From Symsagittifera roscoffensis (lineage: Eukaryota; Xenacoelomorpha; Acoela; Convolutidae), in NCBI RefSeq assembly GCF_963678635.1, contig NC_087066.1, forward strand, positions 46,411,129 through 46,475,128: a stretch of DNA of 64,000 nucleotides. The letters run 5' to 3'. The notes under the pieces are model-generated. The model searched no databases and was not told the DNA's origin. It saw only the letters and a list, made by a program, of their open reading frames with translations. Within the stretch, counting starts at the first letter, position 1. Each line of letters starts with the position of its first letter. Of the stretch, positions 11,200 through 23,400 are shown piece after piece. A program made the position numbers and the translations under genes.

Positions 11200-11660
11200 T
11201 AGCGGATTCCGCAACATTGCTATTTTTTTTAAATCTTCTCTGCTGTTTTGGATTCCACGGACAAATAGCTAAAACACTGTATTGCTCAAAATCGTCAAAA
11301 AACAGCGAACTTTGCGGAATCCGCAAAAAAATGTGTGGAATCCGAACCAACTTGTGGAATCCATGAACAAATAATAGTATATGTGTTTAGTAAATTTAAG
11401 CTGTCGCAGAATCCGTAAATGTAAGTCGATTGCGGAAATTGTAAGCCGGTTCCGCAAATTGTGAGCGGAATCCGCATATTGTAAGTGGAATCCGCATAAA
11501 TTTGCGGAATCCACTGACATTTGCGGAATCCTGAAAAATTACCTACATTCGTTCACTGCGGAATCCGCAACAAAATCAATGTGCCGACAAAGTTTACGTT
11601 ACAGTTATTTGTACGCGGAATCCACTGAAACTTTGTAAGTGGAATCCACTTACATTTTGG
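11200..11660. repeat. Interspersed GCGGAATCC-type short repeats
   Basis: The motif GCGGAATCC / GTGGAATCC recurs more than a dozen times at irregular spacing of about 15-40 bases, most densely at 11320-11560. It is a degenerate satellite-like patch that generates short ORFs on the minus strand without protein-like character. Confidence 0.6.
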
Positions 11661-11798
11661 AACATGTTTAAAGACTTGTCTCTGGAATCCAGGAACATAC
11701 AGACACAAAATTGTGCGCCTATCCAGTGCACAGTTTGCGCTCGTAATGTTTGTGAAGGCTGGAGAGGGAATATGATGGCAAACAGACAAGTGCCTGTT

Positions 11799-12024
11799 GC
11801 AGGGGCGGAGCTAAGATTTTCTCAAAGGGTGGATTTTCAAAAACAATAACCGGAAATTACGGCCAAACCTCCTCTTAAGTGCTCGGCCAAACCTTAAAAA
11901 GACCGTATTTAGACAGGCAACATTCAAAAAAAACTGTGGTTAAAATTAAGTTTTCGAGGTCGTGAAATAATATCAAAGGGAGATCCTTTGGGTGGCCAGG
12001 GAGTCAACCCCCTCTAAATTCGCC
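11799..12024. mobile_element. Degenerate hAT-type short element
   Basis: It begins CAGGGGCGGAGCTAAG and ends near CTAAATTCGCCCGT, an imperfect terminal inverted repeat. Its internal sequence (the GGCCAAACC and CCTTTGGGTGGC segments) resembles the element with intact ends at 40860-41230. No matching target duplication was seen. Confidence 0.5.
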
Positions 12025-13179
12025 CGTTACATGTATTGAAGCAAAGCAGCTAATTTCAAAACAAGCAGTGATGTGAGTTGCTTATTATGTCCTGTAGCAC
12101 CATCTTCACTTGTGGTAACGAGGTTGGAGGAGGAGGAGGAGGCGGAGGGGTTGGACCAACCGAGCATGAGAGGGTAGCAGGAAGTATTGCTGGGAATGGA
12201 CAGGGGGTGTTACCGGTGGAGAGAGTGATGCAGACTTGGACTGAGGAGTGGGGCTACCCCCTCATCACTGTTGAGGTCAGTACTTCTGACACTGAAGCAT
12301 GCTTGGTAAAGCTCGATGCTCGAATAAAGGTTACGAGCTGTTCAGATTTCTACGGATTGACAGCTTAAGTACACCAAATAAGTAATCAGACATAAATTAT
12401 TGCATCAGATATAAATTATTGTGTTAAATTATTATTGCACCCACGTTCCGTTGCAGTTTTAATTAGGAGAAATCCTGCCGCCCCTTGTGAATTTACAGGC
12501 AAGACTCCCAAAAAGAAGCTCCGGGATCATAAAATCCTGATGAAATTGTCAGATTCCTTAGGTTTGACAAAAATGTCCAGGTTAGTCATAATTATGTGTT
12601 TAAATATATTATAATTTGCTTTGCTTTAGGTGGATTATCACTGCACGTGTATTACGGTGGGACAGAGTCGCTTTGTAACTGACGGAGGGGGTGACCGCAC
12701 CTCCTTGAACCCGAAGAGGTCAGTGGGAGTGGTTTGGAGTGTGCAGCTGCTGTTCCGCACCAGTCGAGGACACAGAGTCTCCAAAATGATACACAGTCAC
12801 ACCCAGGTCTCCTTAAACTAAACCAAACTATCTGAAACTAATACTAAATGAACCAAATTCACCCCTAAACTAACCAAGTGAACAATCATCATCCGTAAAA
12901 GTAAACGTAACAAAACTAAAAAGTAGGTTGAGATGCATAATGCTGAATTCTGGTTTGCTTAAAGAAATTGCTTTCAACCATAAGTAAACGATTTCCTCCC
13001 TAAATTGGACTAGGATGAGGTTGCTCATTTGGTCTGAGCTACCACCGTAAACTATTTTGTCAACAATTTTGTCTTTTGTAACCATTCGATTGCAACGCTC
13101 AAGTTTTGGTTAAAAACGGAAAGATTTTAAGATTTTGAAGAACCCAGATTCTTCCCGGGTCAAGTTGCTCACATTAAGT

Positions 13180-13700
13180 TTAGACGATCTCGACCAATAT
13201 TTGGTATGTTTCAAACGCGCTCGACCGTACCGAATATGCTCGACCTAAGCAAGTTATGTTTTGACCGTGCTCGACCAAAAAAAAATGTGCCCGACTGTGT
13301 TTGACCCAAGCAAGATATGTTTCAACCGTGCTCGACCAAATTCGGGTATGTTTCAACTTTCAAACAACATGTGTTCTCGAAATTAAAATGTTGTAATTTA
13401 TGCTTTTCGGGCAACATCTTACGATGCTTTTTTTATTAGAATGAAATAATCAGAGTTAATTGCAATTTAAATGCACTGTAGAGATGAACTCTTTGTGGGC
13501 CATTTGTTTCTCATTTTTTATACTGGTTTGCAATTTGAGTCAAAAACATTCAAATCATGTTGATATTTGAAAGAAAATTTTCGCTTTGATTCTGAGTTAC
13601 CTCGGGACAATCAGTAAGTTTTGATTGTGCTCAAGGTAAATTTTTGACCTTGCTCTCGAAATATTTCTACCGTGCTCGAAGTATGTTTCGAATTTGTTCT
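13180..13700. repeat. Degenerate CTCGACC / TATGTTTCAACCG array
   Basis: Units of about 30-40 bases containing GTGCTCGACC and TATGTTT recur from 13185 to 13360 and again around 13625-13690. The copies differ at many sites. No coding content. Confidence 0.5.
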
Positions 13701-15449
13701 TTTTGTTTTTCACGCAAAATCAGGTACCACAAACAATCATCGGACTGGGTTTAGGGGAGTATATCATATTAAAGGCCTCGCAGTCGTGATTCGAACCACA
13801 TTAAAAAACATTTAAAAAACTTTCCAAACGTCGACAAAAACCCGGTTTGAAATTTCTGATTTATCGTCTTAGTTTGAGCGAACAAACCGAGTCTTATTTT
13901 CATTAATTAAAAGCTTACAATAGCCTAATTTAAAACGCAATAACTGAGTTTTGTTTGAGTAAATTTAGTTTAACGCCTTTTTGGAATCAAAACTTTCAAA
14001 CATTCAAAAAACTGCAAAACTTGAAAAAAATTTTAAATTGTTTTTGATTTTTTTTCGTTTTTCTTGTAATTTCTCGGCAAAAATTAGTTTTCAATTTGCT
14101 TACTTTATTATGACTGTCAATTATACCAAATCCCTAATTTTTTTGGGTTCAGCTCTTTTTATCACTCTACGCCGAAAAAACGACAATAATTTGAAAAAAC
14201 TTTTTGTATTGTTTTAAGACTATGTTCGGAACATTTTGTGCTACTTGCACAGTAACCGGCTATCCTTGTTTGAGTCTTGTTTTTGGCTGGTAGAAAATCA
14301 CAACTGTTGCATTGTTTTCTACTTGACTGCTTCACAAGTTTTTTTTCATTTGGGTCATAATTAAGGTACCCTTAACGTAACACTTGCCCCATACTTACTC
14401 CCCCTTTTCCGAGACTCATTTAAGCTTCTCAAACTTACGTGTGCGTTATTTTGGACGGCGGAGCATAAAAATATGGGCAAACAAAAGGGGGGAAGGAAGG
14501 GTTAGTGTGGGAAGCGTAAATCTGAGGGGGGTGACAGGTGTGTGGGGAGTCGGGAAAGTGTGGGGGCGGGGCAAGTATAGCAGTAAGTGTTGAGATGGGA
14601 GTGAGACTGGTTGGGTAGGTCTGGGAAAGTCGGGAGGGACAAGTTTGAGGGGTAAAAATGGGGTGTTCAAATTGGGTGTGAAATAAGAAGAGATTTGTAG
14701 TAAGTGTGGGGAATCATTTTGCCAAAAATTAAACGAATGTGAACACGTATCGAAGTTGAGAAAGGTTCTAGTAATGCAGAAAAACTTATACAGTTTAGCA
14801 TTCATTTTATTTCATGATAATTTGCATTTCTATGGATTATAATCGATTTAAGTTCATCAAGAATGATTTTTGAATACGAAAATTGATTAGAATCGATCAT
14901 TATCGGCGGAACGTCAATGGCGGTAGCATCAGTAGTTTCGTTAAATGGACAAAAAAGACAAAAAATGGGAAAGTTCAGTTATTCTTCTGATGATTGCGAA
15001 AAAAATTGGACTTGACTGAACTCCGGTAAAAATGGGGTAAAAAGGGAAAAAAGCCCGATTTTCTGTTCATTTCAAGGATGGTTTTGAAGGCAAAAATATA
15101 TATTTATGTGTGTGTGTGTGTCCATTTTTCATGCGTTGTTTCCAGTCCAATCCGACCAACGTATGGATAATTTTGAGCGGATTGATGGAAGGAACCTCTA
15201 CCCGGGCATATTTTTGGTGAGGACTATTTTTGTAGTAACTTGACTCAAATCCGTTTTTATTAAAAAAGCTTGTTCATGTCATTTGAAAAAATATTAGTTT
15301 CATTTGTCTATCTCATTTTTCTATAGTTTCAGCTTATTGGAACCTGATCTAAACTACATTTTATGATTGGATAAATTAAATGTTTTACCAATGTAAAGTA
15401 TTTAATATTAACCAATCATGATCCATCTAACTAACAACCCACTTATTTG

Positions 15450-15745
15450 TAAGTGCTGAAGTTACTTGTAATTTCAGCACCAGAGAGATTTGAATTTAAC
15501 TTAGAAATTAGTTGGACTCTCCCGAGCACTTCAGCAGCCGCAATAAACCAGTATACCCTAGATCTATTGAGCCTAGCAGAGACTAGTTAAACAACCTGAG
15601 ACTAGATAGTATAAGAGTAAGATTAGGATCGGTATTAGACTAAGAAGTTGCACGAATCTATCCGGCCGAAAATAAGATAGCGTGACGAGCAGACGGTGTA
15701 CCCTATCCGAAATTACTCTATGAGTTACACTTCGGTCCTAACTCA
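15450..15745 (+). repeat. Candidate 5' LTR (or its end) of E2
   Basis: The assignment rests on position, immediately before the primer-binding site. A hairpin-forming inverted repeat (TGCTGAA ... TTTCAGCA) lies at about 15456-15482. The outer boundary is a guess, as no second LTR is available in the window for comparison. Confidence 0.35.
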
Positions 15746-15747
15746 TC

Positions 15748-15758
15748 TGGTGCGACCA
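15748..15758 (+). promoter_or_regulatory. Primer-binding site of E2
   Basis: TGGTGCGACCA is identical to the E1 site at 9103-9113 (minus strand). The two elements then diverge, which brackets the conserved tRNA-pairing core. Confidence 0.65.
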
Positions 15759-15833
15759 TAAGTCTCGAACAAGACCTTACTAGATTAGAATTAACCAAAA
15801 ATAGATTAGAAATTAGACAAAAACATTTACAAA

Positions 15834-16067
15834 ATGTTATACGACAATAATTTAATTGAAATGTCTCTCCGACTCAATAGATCAGAGCCAATATTCCGAA
15901 CCATAATAGAACTACCCGGAATTGGAAGAAGACCTCGAACCAAAGACGACATACGACAAAGTAGAAACTTGCCGTATAGTTATATGATAGTTCGGCAAAA
16001 GCCAGAACAAACTTTTATATTTCGAATACTACTTGCAATGAATTTAGATTTCCATTTGCAAACATAA
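15834..16067 (+). CDS. Small leader ORF of E2, 77 codons, uncertain
   Basis: The ORF starts 76 bases after the primer-binding site and encodes a 77-residue Arg/Leu-rich product with no recognised domain. It may be an upstream ORF that tunes translation of the following genes, or chance. The composition fits the A-rich element strand. Confidence 0.25.
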   Translation: MLYDNNLIEMSLRLNRSEPIFRTIIELPGIGRRPRTKDDIRQSRNLPYSYMIVRQKPEQTFIFRILLAMNLDFHLQT

Positions 16068-16998
16068 AACCTTGAAGTTACTCTTCAAAATCATTTAAGG
16101 CGCTAAACAAAATTAATATTATACAATAACGATTGATAAAAAGATCTAAGATCGTTTCCCTAAAACTCTGCAGTATTATACAAAACATGTTTGAAAAATA
16201 TTTATTGGAAAACAAAAATAAAAATTAGTAGCATGACAATAAATGGTTAGTAATCATAAATCATCCTGTTGTTCCAGCTTCATCATCTAAAACATAACAG
16301 CAATCATCAACTCACTAACATCATAAAACACTAAATCTTTCCTTTACACACATTTAAAACTTTATTAAAACTTAAATTCACTTAATTTTAAAACCAGATC
16401 ATCAAGGCTTATCCTTGGATCTTAAATCATTTTCTACTTAATTAAATTTTAAATTTGATCATCAAGGCTTATCCTTGGATCAAACAGAACAACTTTGTTC
16501 TCCCCCACCCACTTAATTAGTGTCTAACGACCTCAAACGTCGATTCACTACCCAACCCTTTCTAAAGACCCAAGACTAATAGAAATTTTTAAAACAAAAC
16601 TAATCATTCAAATTAGGATAAACAGTGAAGAACTTCGGTTATTCATCCTTCACTTGACCCCCCCTCTTACCAGACCCAGGATAAATCTTAGACTTCGTAA
16701 GTTTAAAATAGTATCTAACGAACTACTCGCGTTCTAATTATACCTGAACCTTGTGGATCGATTTACTATTCTCCAACCCTTGAACACAATCACTACCCCT
16801 AAGTAAGATTAAGTAAGTTAACACCTTAGCTTATACTAGTCACGAGAAAGTAAAAATCATTCTTCGGAATCGATATACTTTTCTCTCCAACCCTGAACAA
16901 ATAGACCCAGGTTAAGCTAACCAAAAAATCGTAAGAACTAACAGTTTAAGAAAATAGAAATCATTTAACAACCCTTTGCATCCGTCATTCTAAACCTT
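16068..16998 (+). other. Untranslated leader of E2
   Basis: No ORF of note. The stretch holds two identical hairpin-forming 25-mers (separate entry) and three or four loose repeats of a CGATTTACTA / CTCCAACCCTTGAAC type between about 16530 and 16910. Such leaders commonly hold packaging and dimerisation signals; that role is inferred. Confidence 0.45.
16397..16481 (+). repeat. Duplicated hairpin motif in the E2 leader
   Basis: A 25-base sequence at 16397-16421 is repeated exactly at 16457-16481, 60 bases apart. Each copy can fold: GATC plus CAAGG pairs with CCTTG plus GATC around a CTTAT loop, with a two-base AT bulge. The paired copies look like an RNA element. Confidence 0.55.
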
Positions 16999-17466
16999 AT
17001 GTCATTTAAAAACCTAGGAAATAAACAAACAATCATTTTACACAATTGTGAAATAGATAACAAAAAATACGACCTTGTAATCACACCTCATACACAAACA
17101 GTTGGATACATTCGAACAAAACGACAAACACTAAAAAGAAAAATAATAACGAAACAAAGACAAATAACACGAAAAAGATTTTCAAAAAATCGAAACGCAT
17201 TTTCAGAATCAGAAACCAACAGTTTAGACGAACTTTACAAACTAAAAGAATCAATAGATAAAAATTGCCCACTTCACGATCAATTATATTTCTCTGACTC
17301 AGAAACAACTTCAAATTCATCACAAAGAGGAAAAAGAAGAATAAAAAAGCAGTACAAACACAAACCAGTACATTTATACAATTGGAATCAACCAATTCGA
17401 CACATTAATAATTACATATTAACAGTAATCGAACGAAAAAATGAGTTCAACGCACACCCCAGGTGA
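16999..17466 (+). CDS. Small basic accessory ORF upstream of Gag in E2 (155 aa)
   Basis: The frame runs from an ATG at 16999 and overlaps the Gag-Pol start by 26 bases in a different frame. The product is strongly basic: a Lys/Arg-rich region at about residues 40-68 (with R-K-R and K-R-K clusters) and another near residues 110-120. Between them is a Ser/Asp/Glu-rich patch (S-D-S-E). I recognise no family. Basic patches of this kind occur in RNA-binding or nuclear proteins, so an RNA-handling accessory role is possible but unproven. Its place before gag, within the full-length RNA, would make it the first ORF of consequence, with Gag-Pol then reached by leaky scanning, reinitiation or splicing. 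Confidence 0.6.
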   Translation: MSFKNLGNKQTIILHNCEIDNKKYDLVITPHTQTVGYIRTKRQTLKRKIITKQRQITRKRFSKNRNAFSESETNSLDELYKLKESIDKNCPLHDQLYFSDSETTSNSSQRGKRRIKKQYKHKPVHLYNWNQPIRHINNYILTVIERKNEFNAHPR

Positions 17467-20400
17467 AGAAACTCCAGATGATGATGAAATCTTTCCTTTT
17501 ATAGTAGACGCAGATACTGATAGAGGACAACACATATTTTGTCAAAATTTACTCGTAAATTTATTTGAACCCGGAATCAGTCCATGTAAAACAGAGTTCC
17601 CCGATGAAAAAATCAAAAGACAAATCATAGATCACTACTTAAAAGATATATGCAACATAACACAACAGTATGGAATCTACTCCATAGAATTCACTTCCCC
17701 AAACCATAATAATAGAACATATACTATTCAAACAGACGATCTTGATTTAGAATTTTCAAAAGTTTTTTCAGAATATATAAAAAGCATCCAATATCATAAC
17801 TCACAAAGAGCAAACTCCATATTCACCAATGAAGTTTTCGCAATAATATATAGTTATATTTCGATATTAGAAAACGAAATCCCACTAACAAATGTCTCAC
17901 CGACAGAAACATCTAAACATTTGAAAGTACGACATGAAATCACACTACTCTCTAGTTATTTAAACATCATTAAAGAAAATTTCACGAAAGACGACGTTTC
18001 ACAACATACAAAACACGATCTACAAAAAATTTTGGCATGGTTCATAATAGATTATTTCACACACAATATTGATTTAATTGCACAAGCAAGAAAAAATTTT
18101 AGACCCCAAAACTCGAACGATGATACCGCTATCACAGAACAATCAGATTATGTTTGGGACCCCGAATGGTCTCATCCCGCATTTATAAGCTTCCCACAAT
18201 CAATCTCAAGTCAAGCAATAAGTACGATATCTTACATAAGAGATTATGTAAAAGTAATACCATTAACCATTGATGCAACACCATTAAACTATAATACATT
18301 TTTGCCCGATACACAAAATAATAGTTTAAACTCGACAGTCATACACAACGAAAACCTCAATGGAACTAGGAATCTTACTCAACAAGATATCCAGACACCA
18401 TCACACTTCATAAATGAAGAAATTGTACACACAACAACTACACAACAAAGTATTTCACCAATACGCCCAAATTTAACAACACCAAGAAATACAAACCCTT
18501 CACAAACACAGGTAACCTTACAATCAACCGTTAAACCTTCGGTTGCTCCAAAATATTCCCATATGGATTACCAAACATACAGACCCATGACAATACCATC
18601 AAAAACACGCAAAACATTCACTAAAAACAAGTTTGCAGACCATAATTATAATTATACACATCCATCAAAAACAAATTATCAACCACAAAGGAATTTTAAT
18701 CAATATACAAAACCTCGAAACTGGGATAACCCAACGGCCCAATATAATTCCAAAAATTTTCAACCAAATCCTCCACAGGATCGCAGTGAAAATTACCCAT
18801 TTTTTCAACAGAATAAAAATAAAAAACAAACATCTTATCAAATGGATTATTTATCCTCAGATGACGATTTCTTACAACCAGATATATTTGCACCAAATAC
18901 TCAAGAATATCGTAGACAAGGAATACAGAGAACACGTACAAATCATAGAAATTTTTCTCCACAATCAATAGATGCACAACATCAACAACCAATTCAACAA
19001 CAAAATCCAATTAATACACAATCTTTTCAACCAATTCAACAACAAAATCCAATGACTGCACACTCGTATCAAGCATCACAAATGCAAAATGAAATACCAC
19101 TCCCATATTATCTCCAACAACATGAAATAACAAGAAACCAACTTTCAAATTTTTCTCAAATGCCAAATGCAGCAGAATCATTACAAATGACAATGAATCC
19201 ATACCTTATGGGTGGATCATCAATAACATCAAACAAACCTTTAATGGTTTTCACAGGAACAGACCCTGAATACTCTGTAGAAGATTATTTAAATGCAGTA
19301 ACAGCAAACCTGATTTTAAATATAGGACCTGAACCAATTAATACGCCACTACATCAAAACTGGATACATCGACGCACAGCGTTGATACAAACAACCTTAG
19401 ATGGCGCAGCCCAAAAATGGTTTTCAGTACTACCTCTAGAAATAAAATCAAACTGGAAAAGATTTACACAAGAATTTTCAAAAATGTTTGACTCCGAAAG
19501 AAACAAACAACAACAAAGAGTTTTATGTAATGAAATTCGCAGATTACCAAACGAAACCATCAAGCAAATAGCAGTACGAATCGAAACACTAGTTCGAAAA
19601 GCATACTCACTAAATACACATGACTATAAAAACACAAAGATGACAGAAATCTTAATGATGACCTTAACACCACAATTAAGGAAAATAGCAATAAAAAAGA
19701 GAGCATCCCATCCTTCTTCAATTCGAGAACCCGATTTAGATTTTCGAAAACTAGTAGACAAATTAGAACAAGCAGAAATCACGATGAAACTAGAAGAAAC
19801 GGAAAATCTGAAATTACAATACGTTAACAAAATTGAAACGACTCCCACTAATATTAATAATATACAGGAATCAGAAACAGACCTCGTTGAAAAAATCACT
19901 GAAATACTCAACATTTACGAAAAGAACCCGAACTTTAAAGGCAAACCATCTTTCAAAAAATGGTGTAATTATTGCCGCCGATACGGACATAGTATTTCCG
20001 AATGTAGACAAAAACAGCAAGATAGTCAAAATAAACCTCAAAAATACAAAGAACCAAATAAATCATTCTATCAATATATGAAAAAAGATCAAAATCTACC
20101 AAACAAAAATGTATACAGCAACAACAGTTCAGGAAAACCACTTCCGAACAATACAAGTTATACAAGAAATCAATCCCCATATAACTCAAGTTATAGAGGA
20201 AGATCACCAGAACGAAGAAATACACAAAACTCATCACAAAATCACTACAATAGACCAAATAGTAGAAATAACTACTCCAGATCAAATTCAAATACACAAC
20301 GATTTGTTTCTAGATCTAATTCCCAATCAAGAAATAACTACTATCCAAACAACCAATCACGAAATTCATCATACAATAGGAATAGAAACTACTCCTATAA

Positions 20401-23400
20401 TAGAAATAGAAGTTATTCAAACAACCGAAACCAGAATTACCCAAACAATCGATCAAGGAATAACTCATATAATAGATCGAACTATAACAGACCAAACAAT
20501 AATTACCAAAACAGATCGCGAAATAATTCACAAAATCGACACCCAAGTTATAATAATCGTTATAGAAATTATTCCCAATCACCACACCGGAATAATAATC
20601 ACTATAATAACTCTAATAATCGTCATAGAAGCAGTACACCTAAACATCAAAGACAAATCAATCAAGTACAAGCTAACCCAGAAACAACATCAGACCCCCC
20701 AGGTATTGATGACACAGTAACTGATACGTTACAACTCAATCAAATAAACTGTACATCATCAGATTCAGAAAGTGATACTGAAAACACTCTTGCTATCAAT
20801 ATGATAAAAGTCGAAAATGACTATGAATCTGTCATATATGAACAACCCTTTCCATCACATATATATGAAAATCAATCAGAATTTCTTCAAAATTATTACA
20901 CTACACCCATAAATTCCACACCAACAACGCAAGAAACAAATGCAAAAAATACTACAGAACAACCCAATCAAAATGTCAAAACAAAATGCTTGAATACACA
21001 CCACATCTACCAAAATATACAAAAAGAACAACCCAAAGAAAAAATCTGGACAATACCATTTCTCTTAGAAAGCCCAAGAAATAAAGAATTTCAACCACCA
21101 GACCTTGAAATAGATTTTTTAATTGATTCAGGAGCAGAATCAAACATAATAAACATCCCCACATGGAATGAAATAAAAACTTTACATCCAAAGCTAACAC
21201 CTCTTGAAACCTCCAGCAAACTAGCAACAGCACAAGGATCAACATTGATAAACTACGGAAAAATCCAATTATTTCTCCTCCCTACCAGAACAATGGAGCA
21301 AAGTAAAATTCTAAACAAGCCATTTAAACAAATATTCCATATCACTGATATTAAATATAATATCATTGGAATACCATTTATTTCAAAGTATATACCAACA
21401 ATTAACATCCTAAATAGTAAAATATTAATCAAAGATAAATATACAAAAACAAAAGAAACATCCCTAACATTTTTTCAAAGATTAAACAAACAACCACCAT
21501 TCTTTTCAAAATTTTATCCAATATATAACCAACAAAGAAAACACCTGAAACCACTATCAGGAAACATATATAATTTTTCAATCAAACAAGTTCACCAATA
21601 TGATAAAGAACAAAACAAACAAAAATTTTATATGTCAGATTTTGAATTCAAACCTATTCATAAATTTTTCAAAATCACAATCTCATCAATAAAATATTTG
21701 AAAAATTCGAATTCAGATATTATTTCCTTACATGTCTATAACAACACACCTTACCAAGTAACATTACCTTTAGGACTTTTAGGATATTGTGAAACCAACG
21801 CTACAATATCACCAATACATGAAAAAGCCTATCGCGTAAATAATATACTCCAATTACTAGATATTTGCCAATCTACAATTCTTAATGAAGAATTATCTAT
21901 AAATAATATAATAAGTAACGAAAACAGAAATACGGATTATTTCACAAAAACTCCATATTTCAAACCTACATTCAACATCAGTAACTACACAGAGGACCAA
22001 CAAAAATTTTTAACAATGTTTAATTTCCAACATTCACAAATAACACAAGACGAATTCGAAAAGTTAGCCAAACAGCTAATTAAATATTCATCAGTCTATG
22101 CAACATCAAAATTCGATGTTGGCAAAATCAGTTCATCACTACATCTCCCATTAAAACCAGACGCAGTTTTCAAAAAACAGAGAGCAAGTAAAGTACCAAT
22201 TCACTTACATGATAAAGTAAACAGATTACTCGATATTTTAGAACAGTACAATATTATATCACCAGTTAATAAAGAAGAACAACCAAAAGGCAACACATTC
22301 ATCAACCCCGTTATCATTCTAGCTAAAGGAGAATCATTAAAAATCGTTCTCGATGCTAGATACCTCAATTCACTTATAGATGAATCAAAATGTAATTGGC
22401 CCATTGAACCAATACAAGTTATTTTAACAAAAATAAACGGCAAATACTTTACAACCGCCGATATGAATAGTGCATACAATCAAATGCCACTAGATGAACA
22501 ATCACGACGTTTAACACAATTTGTTATAGGAAACCAACAATATGAATTCAACCGCTTATTCTATGGAATATCCATAGGACCAGCAGCATTTTCAGCTTTT
22601 ATGAGCAAAATTTTTAGACCACTAATACTCAAGAAAAACGCAATCACCTATTTAGACGATGTTTTTATGCAATCACAAACAAAAGACGAAATGTTCAAAG
22701 TTTTAGAAAAATATCATCAAATACTTCAGAACGAAAATCTGAAGGCCGCCCCCGATAAATCACACTTCTTTTTGACAGGAGTTAAATTCTTAGGACATAA
22801 CATAGAAAGAAAAACAATAACTCCACTGAAATCACGCATTGACGCTATTCAAAAACTTCAACCACCAACAAATAAAAAGAAAATCCAAGAATTCCTTGGA
22901 ATGTTAAACTTTTTAAGTAAATATGTTTATAAAATGCAATTATATCTACGACCATTTTACAATATCCTTAGACAACAAAATAATTTTGAATGGAATACAG
23001 AACATCAAGCACGATTCGAAGAAATAAAGAAACTTTTAACCGAACAAATTTCAAATACAATCCCAGACCCTGATCAACCATTTTATGCAATGTGCGATGC
23101 TTCGAACTTTGGCATCGGCGCAGCACTATTACAATCACATAATGGTACAAACAAAATGAACCTGATATCAGCAAATTCCCGATTATTCACTCAAGCAGAG
23201 CTACGACTCTCAACTCTAATGAGAGAATGCACAGCCATAATATATACACTGACAGAATATGAATTTCTGATACTTGGATCAAAACATCCAACAGTTCTAT
23301 TCACAGACCACAAACCAATCATTTTTCTTTTCACACAGAAATCTAACCCAAACCACCGAGTTTACAGATTTCAACTAATTCTAATGAAATTTCCAAACTT

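Larger units (their letters stand above)
11172..12361. repeat. Perfect 27-bp inverted repeats bounding about 1.2 kb
   Basis: Bases 11172-11198 are the exact reverse complement of 12335-12361; similarity fades outside. Arms of this kind suggest a fold-back or non-autonomous DNA element. No transposase is seen between them, and I find no clear target duplication. Confidence 0.5.
10132..15449. other. Gene-poor interval between E1 and E2
   Basis: I see no convincing gene. The ORFs here are short and lack recognisable motifs. The interval holds the inverted-repeat pair and arrays listed separately, a G-rich plus-strand stretch at about 14470-14660 and a short (TG)n near 15108-15121. The section 10132-11130 is AT-rich unique-looking sequence. 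Confidence 0.6.

Noticed and set aside
12078-12821. Short Gly-rich and Val/Thr-rich plus-strand ORFs that look like exons
   Set aside because: No splice-phase consistency, no recognisable motif and proximity to inverted-repeat arms; the Gly run comes from a GGA repeat.
14384-14805. G-rich plus strand (Pro-rich ORF on the minus strand), considered as a gene or telomere-like tract
   Set aside because: The Pro-rich frame is just the complement of G-runs, and no regular telomeric hexamer repeat is present. It might form G-quadruplexes, but nothing more can be said.
20109-20720. 203-codon Ile/Thr-rich ORF overlapping Gag in another frame
   Set aside because: Low-complexity shadow of the Asn/Arg/Ser-rich Gag tail; the repetitive codons keep the second frame open.
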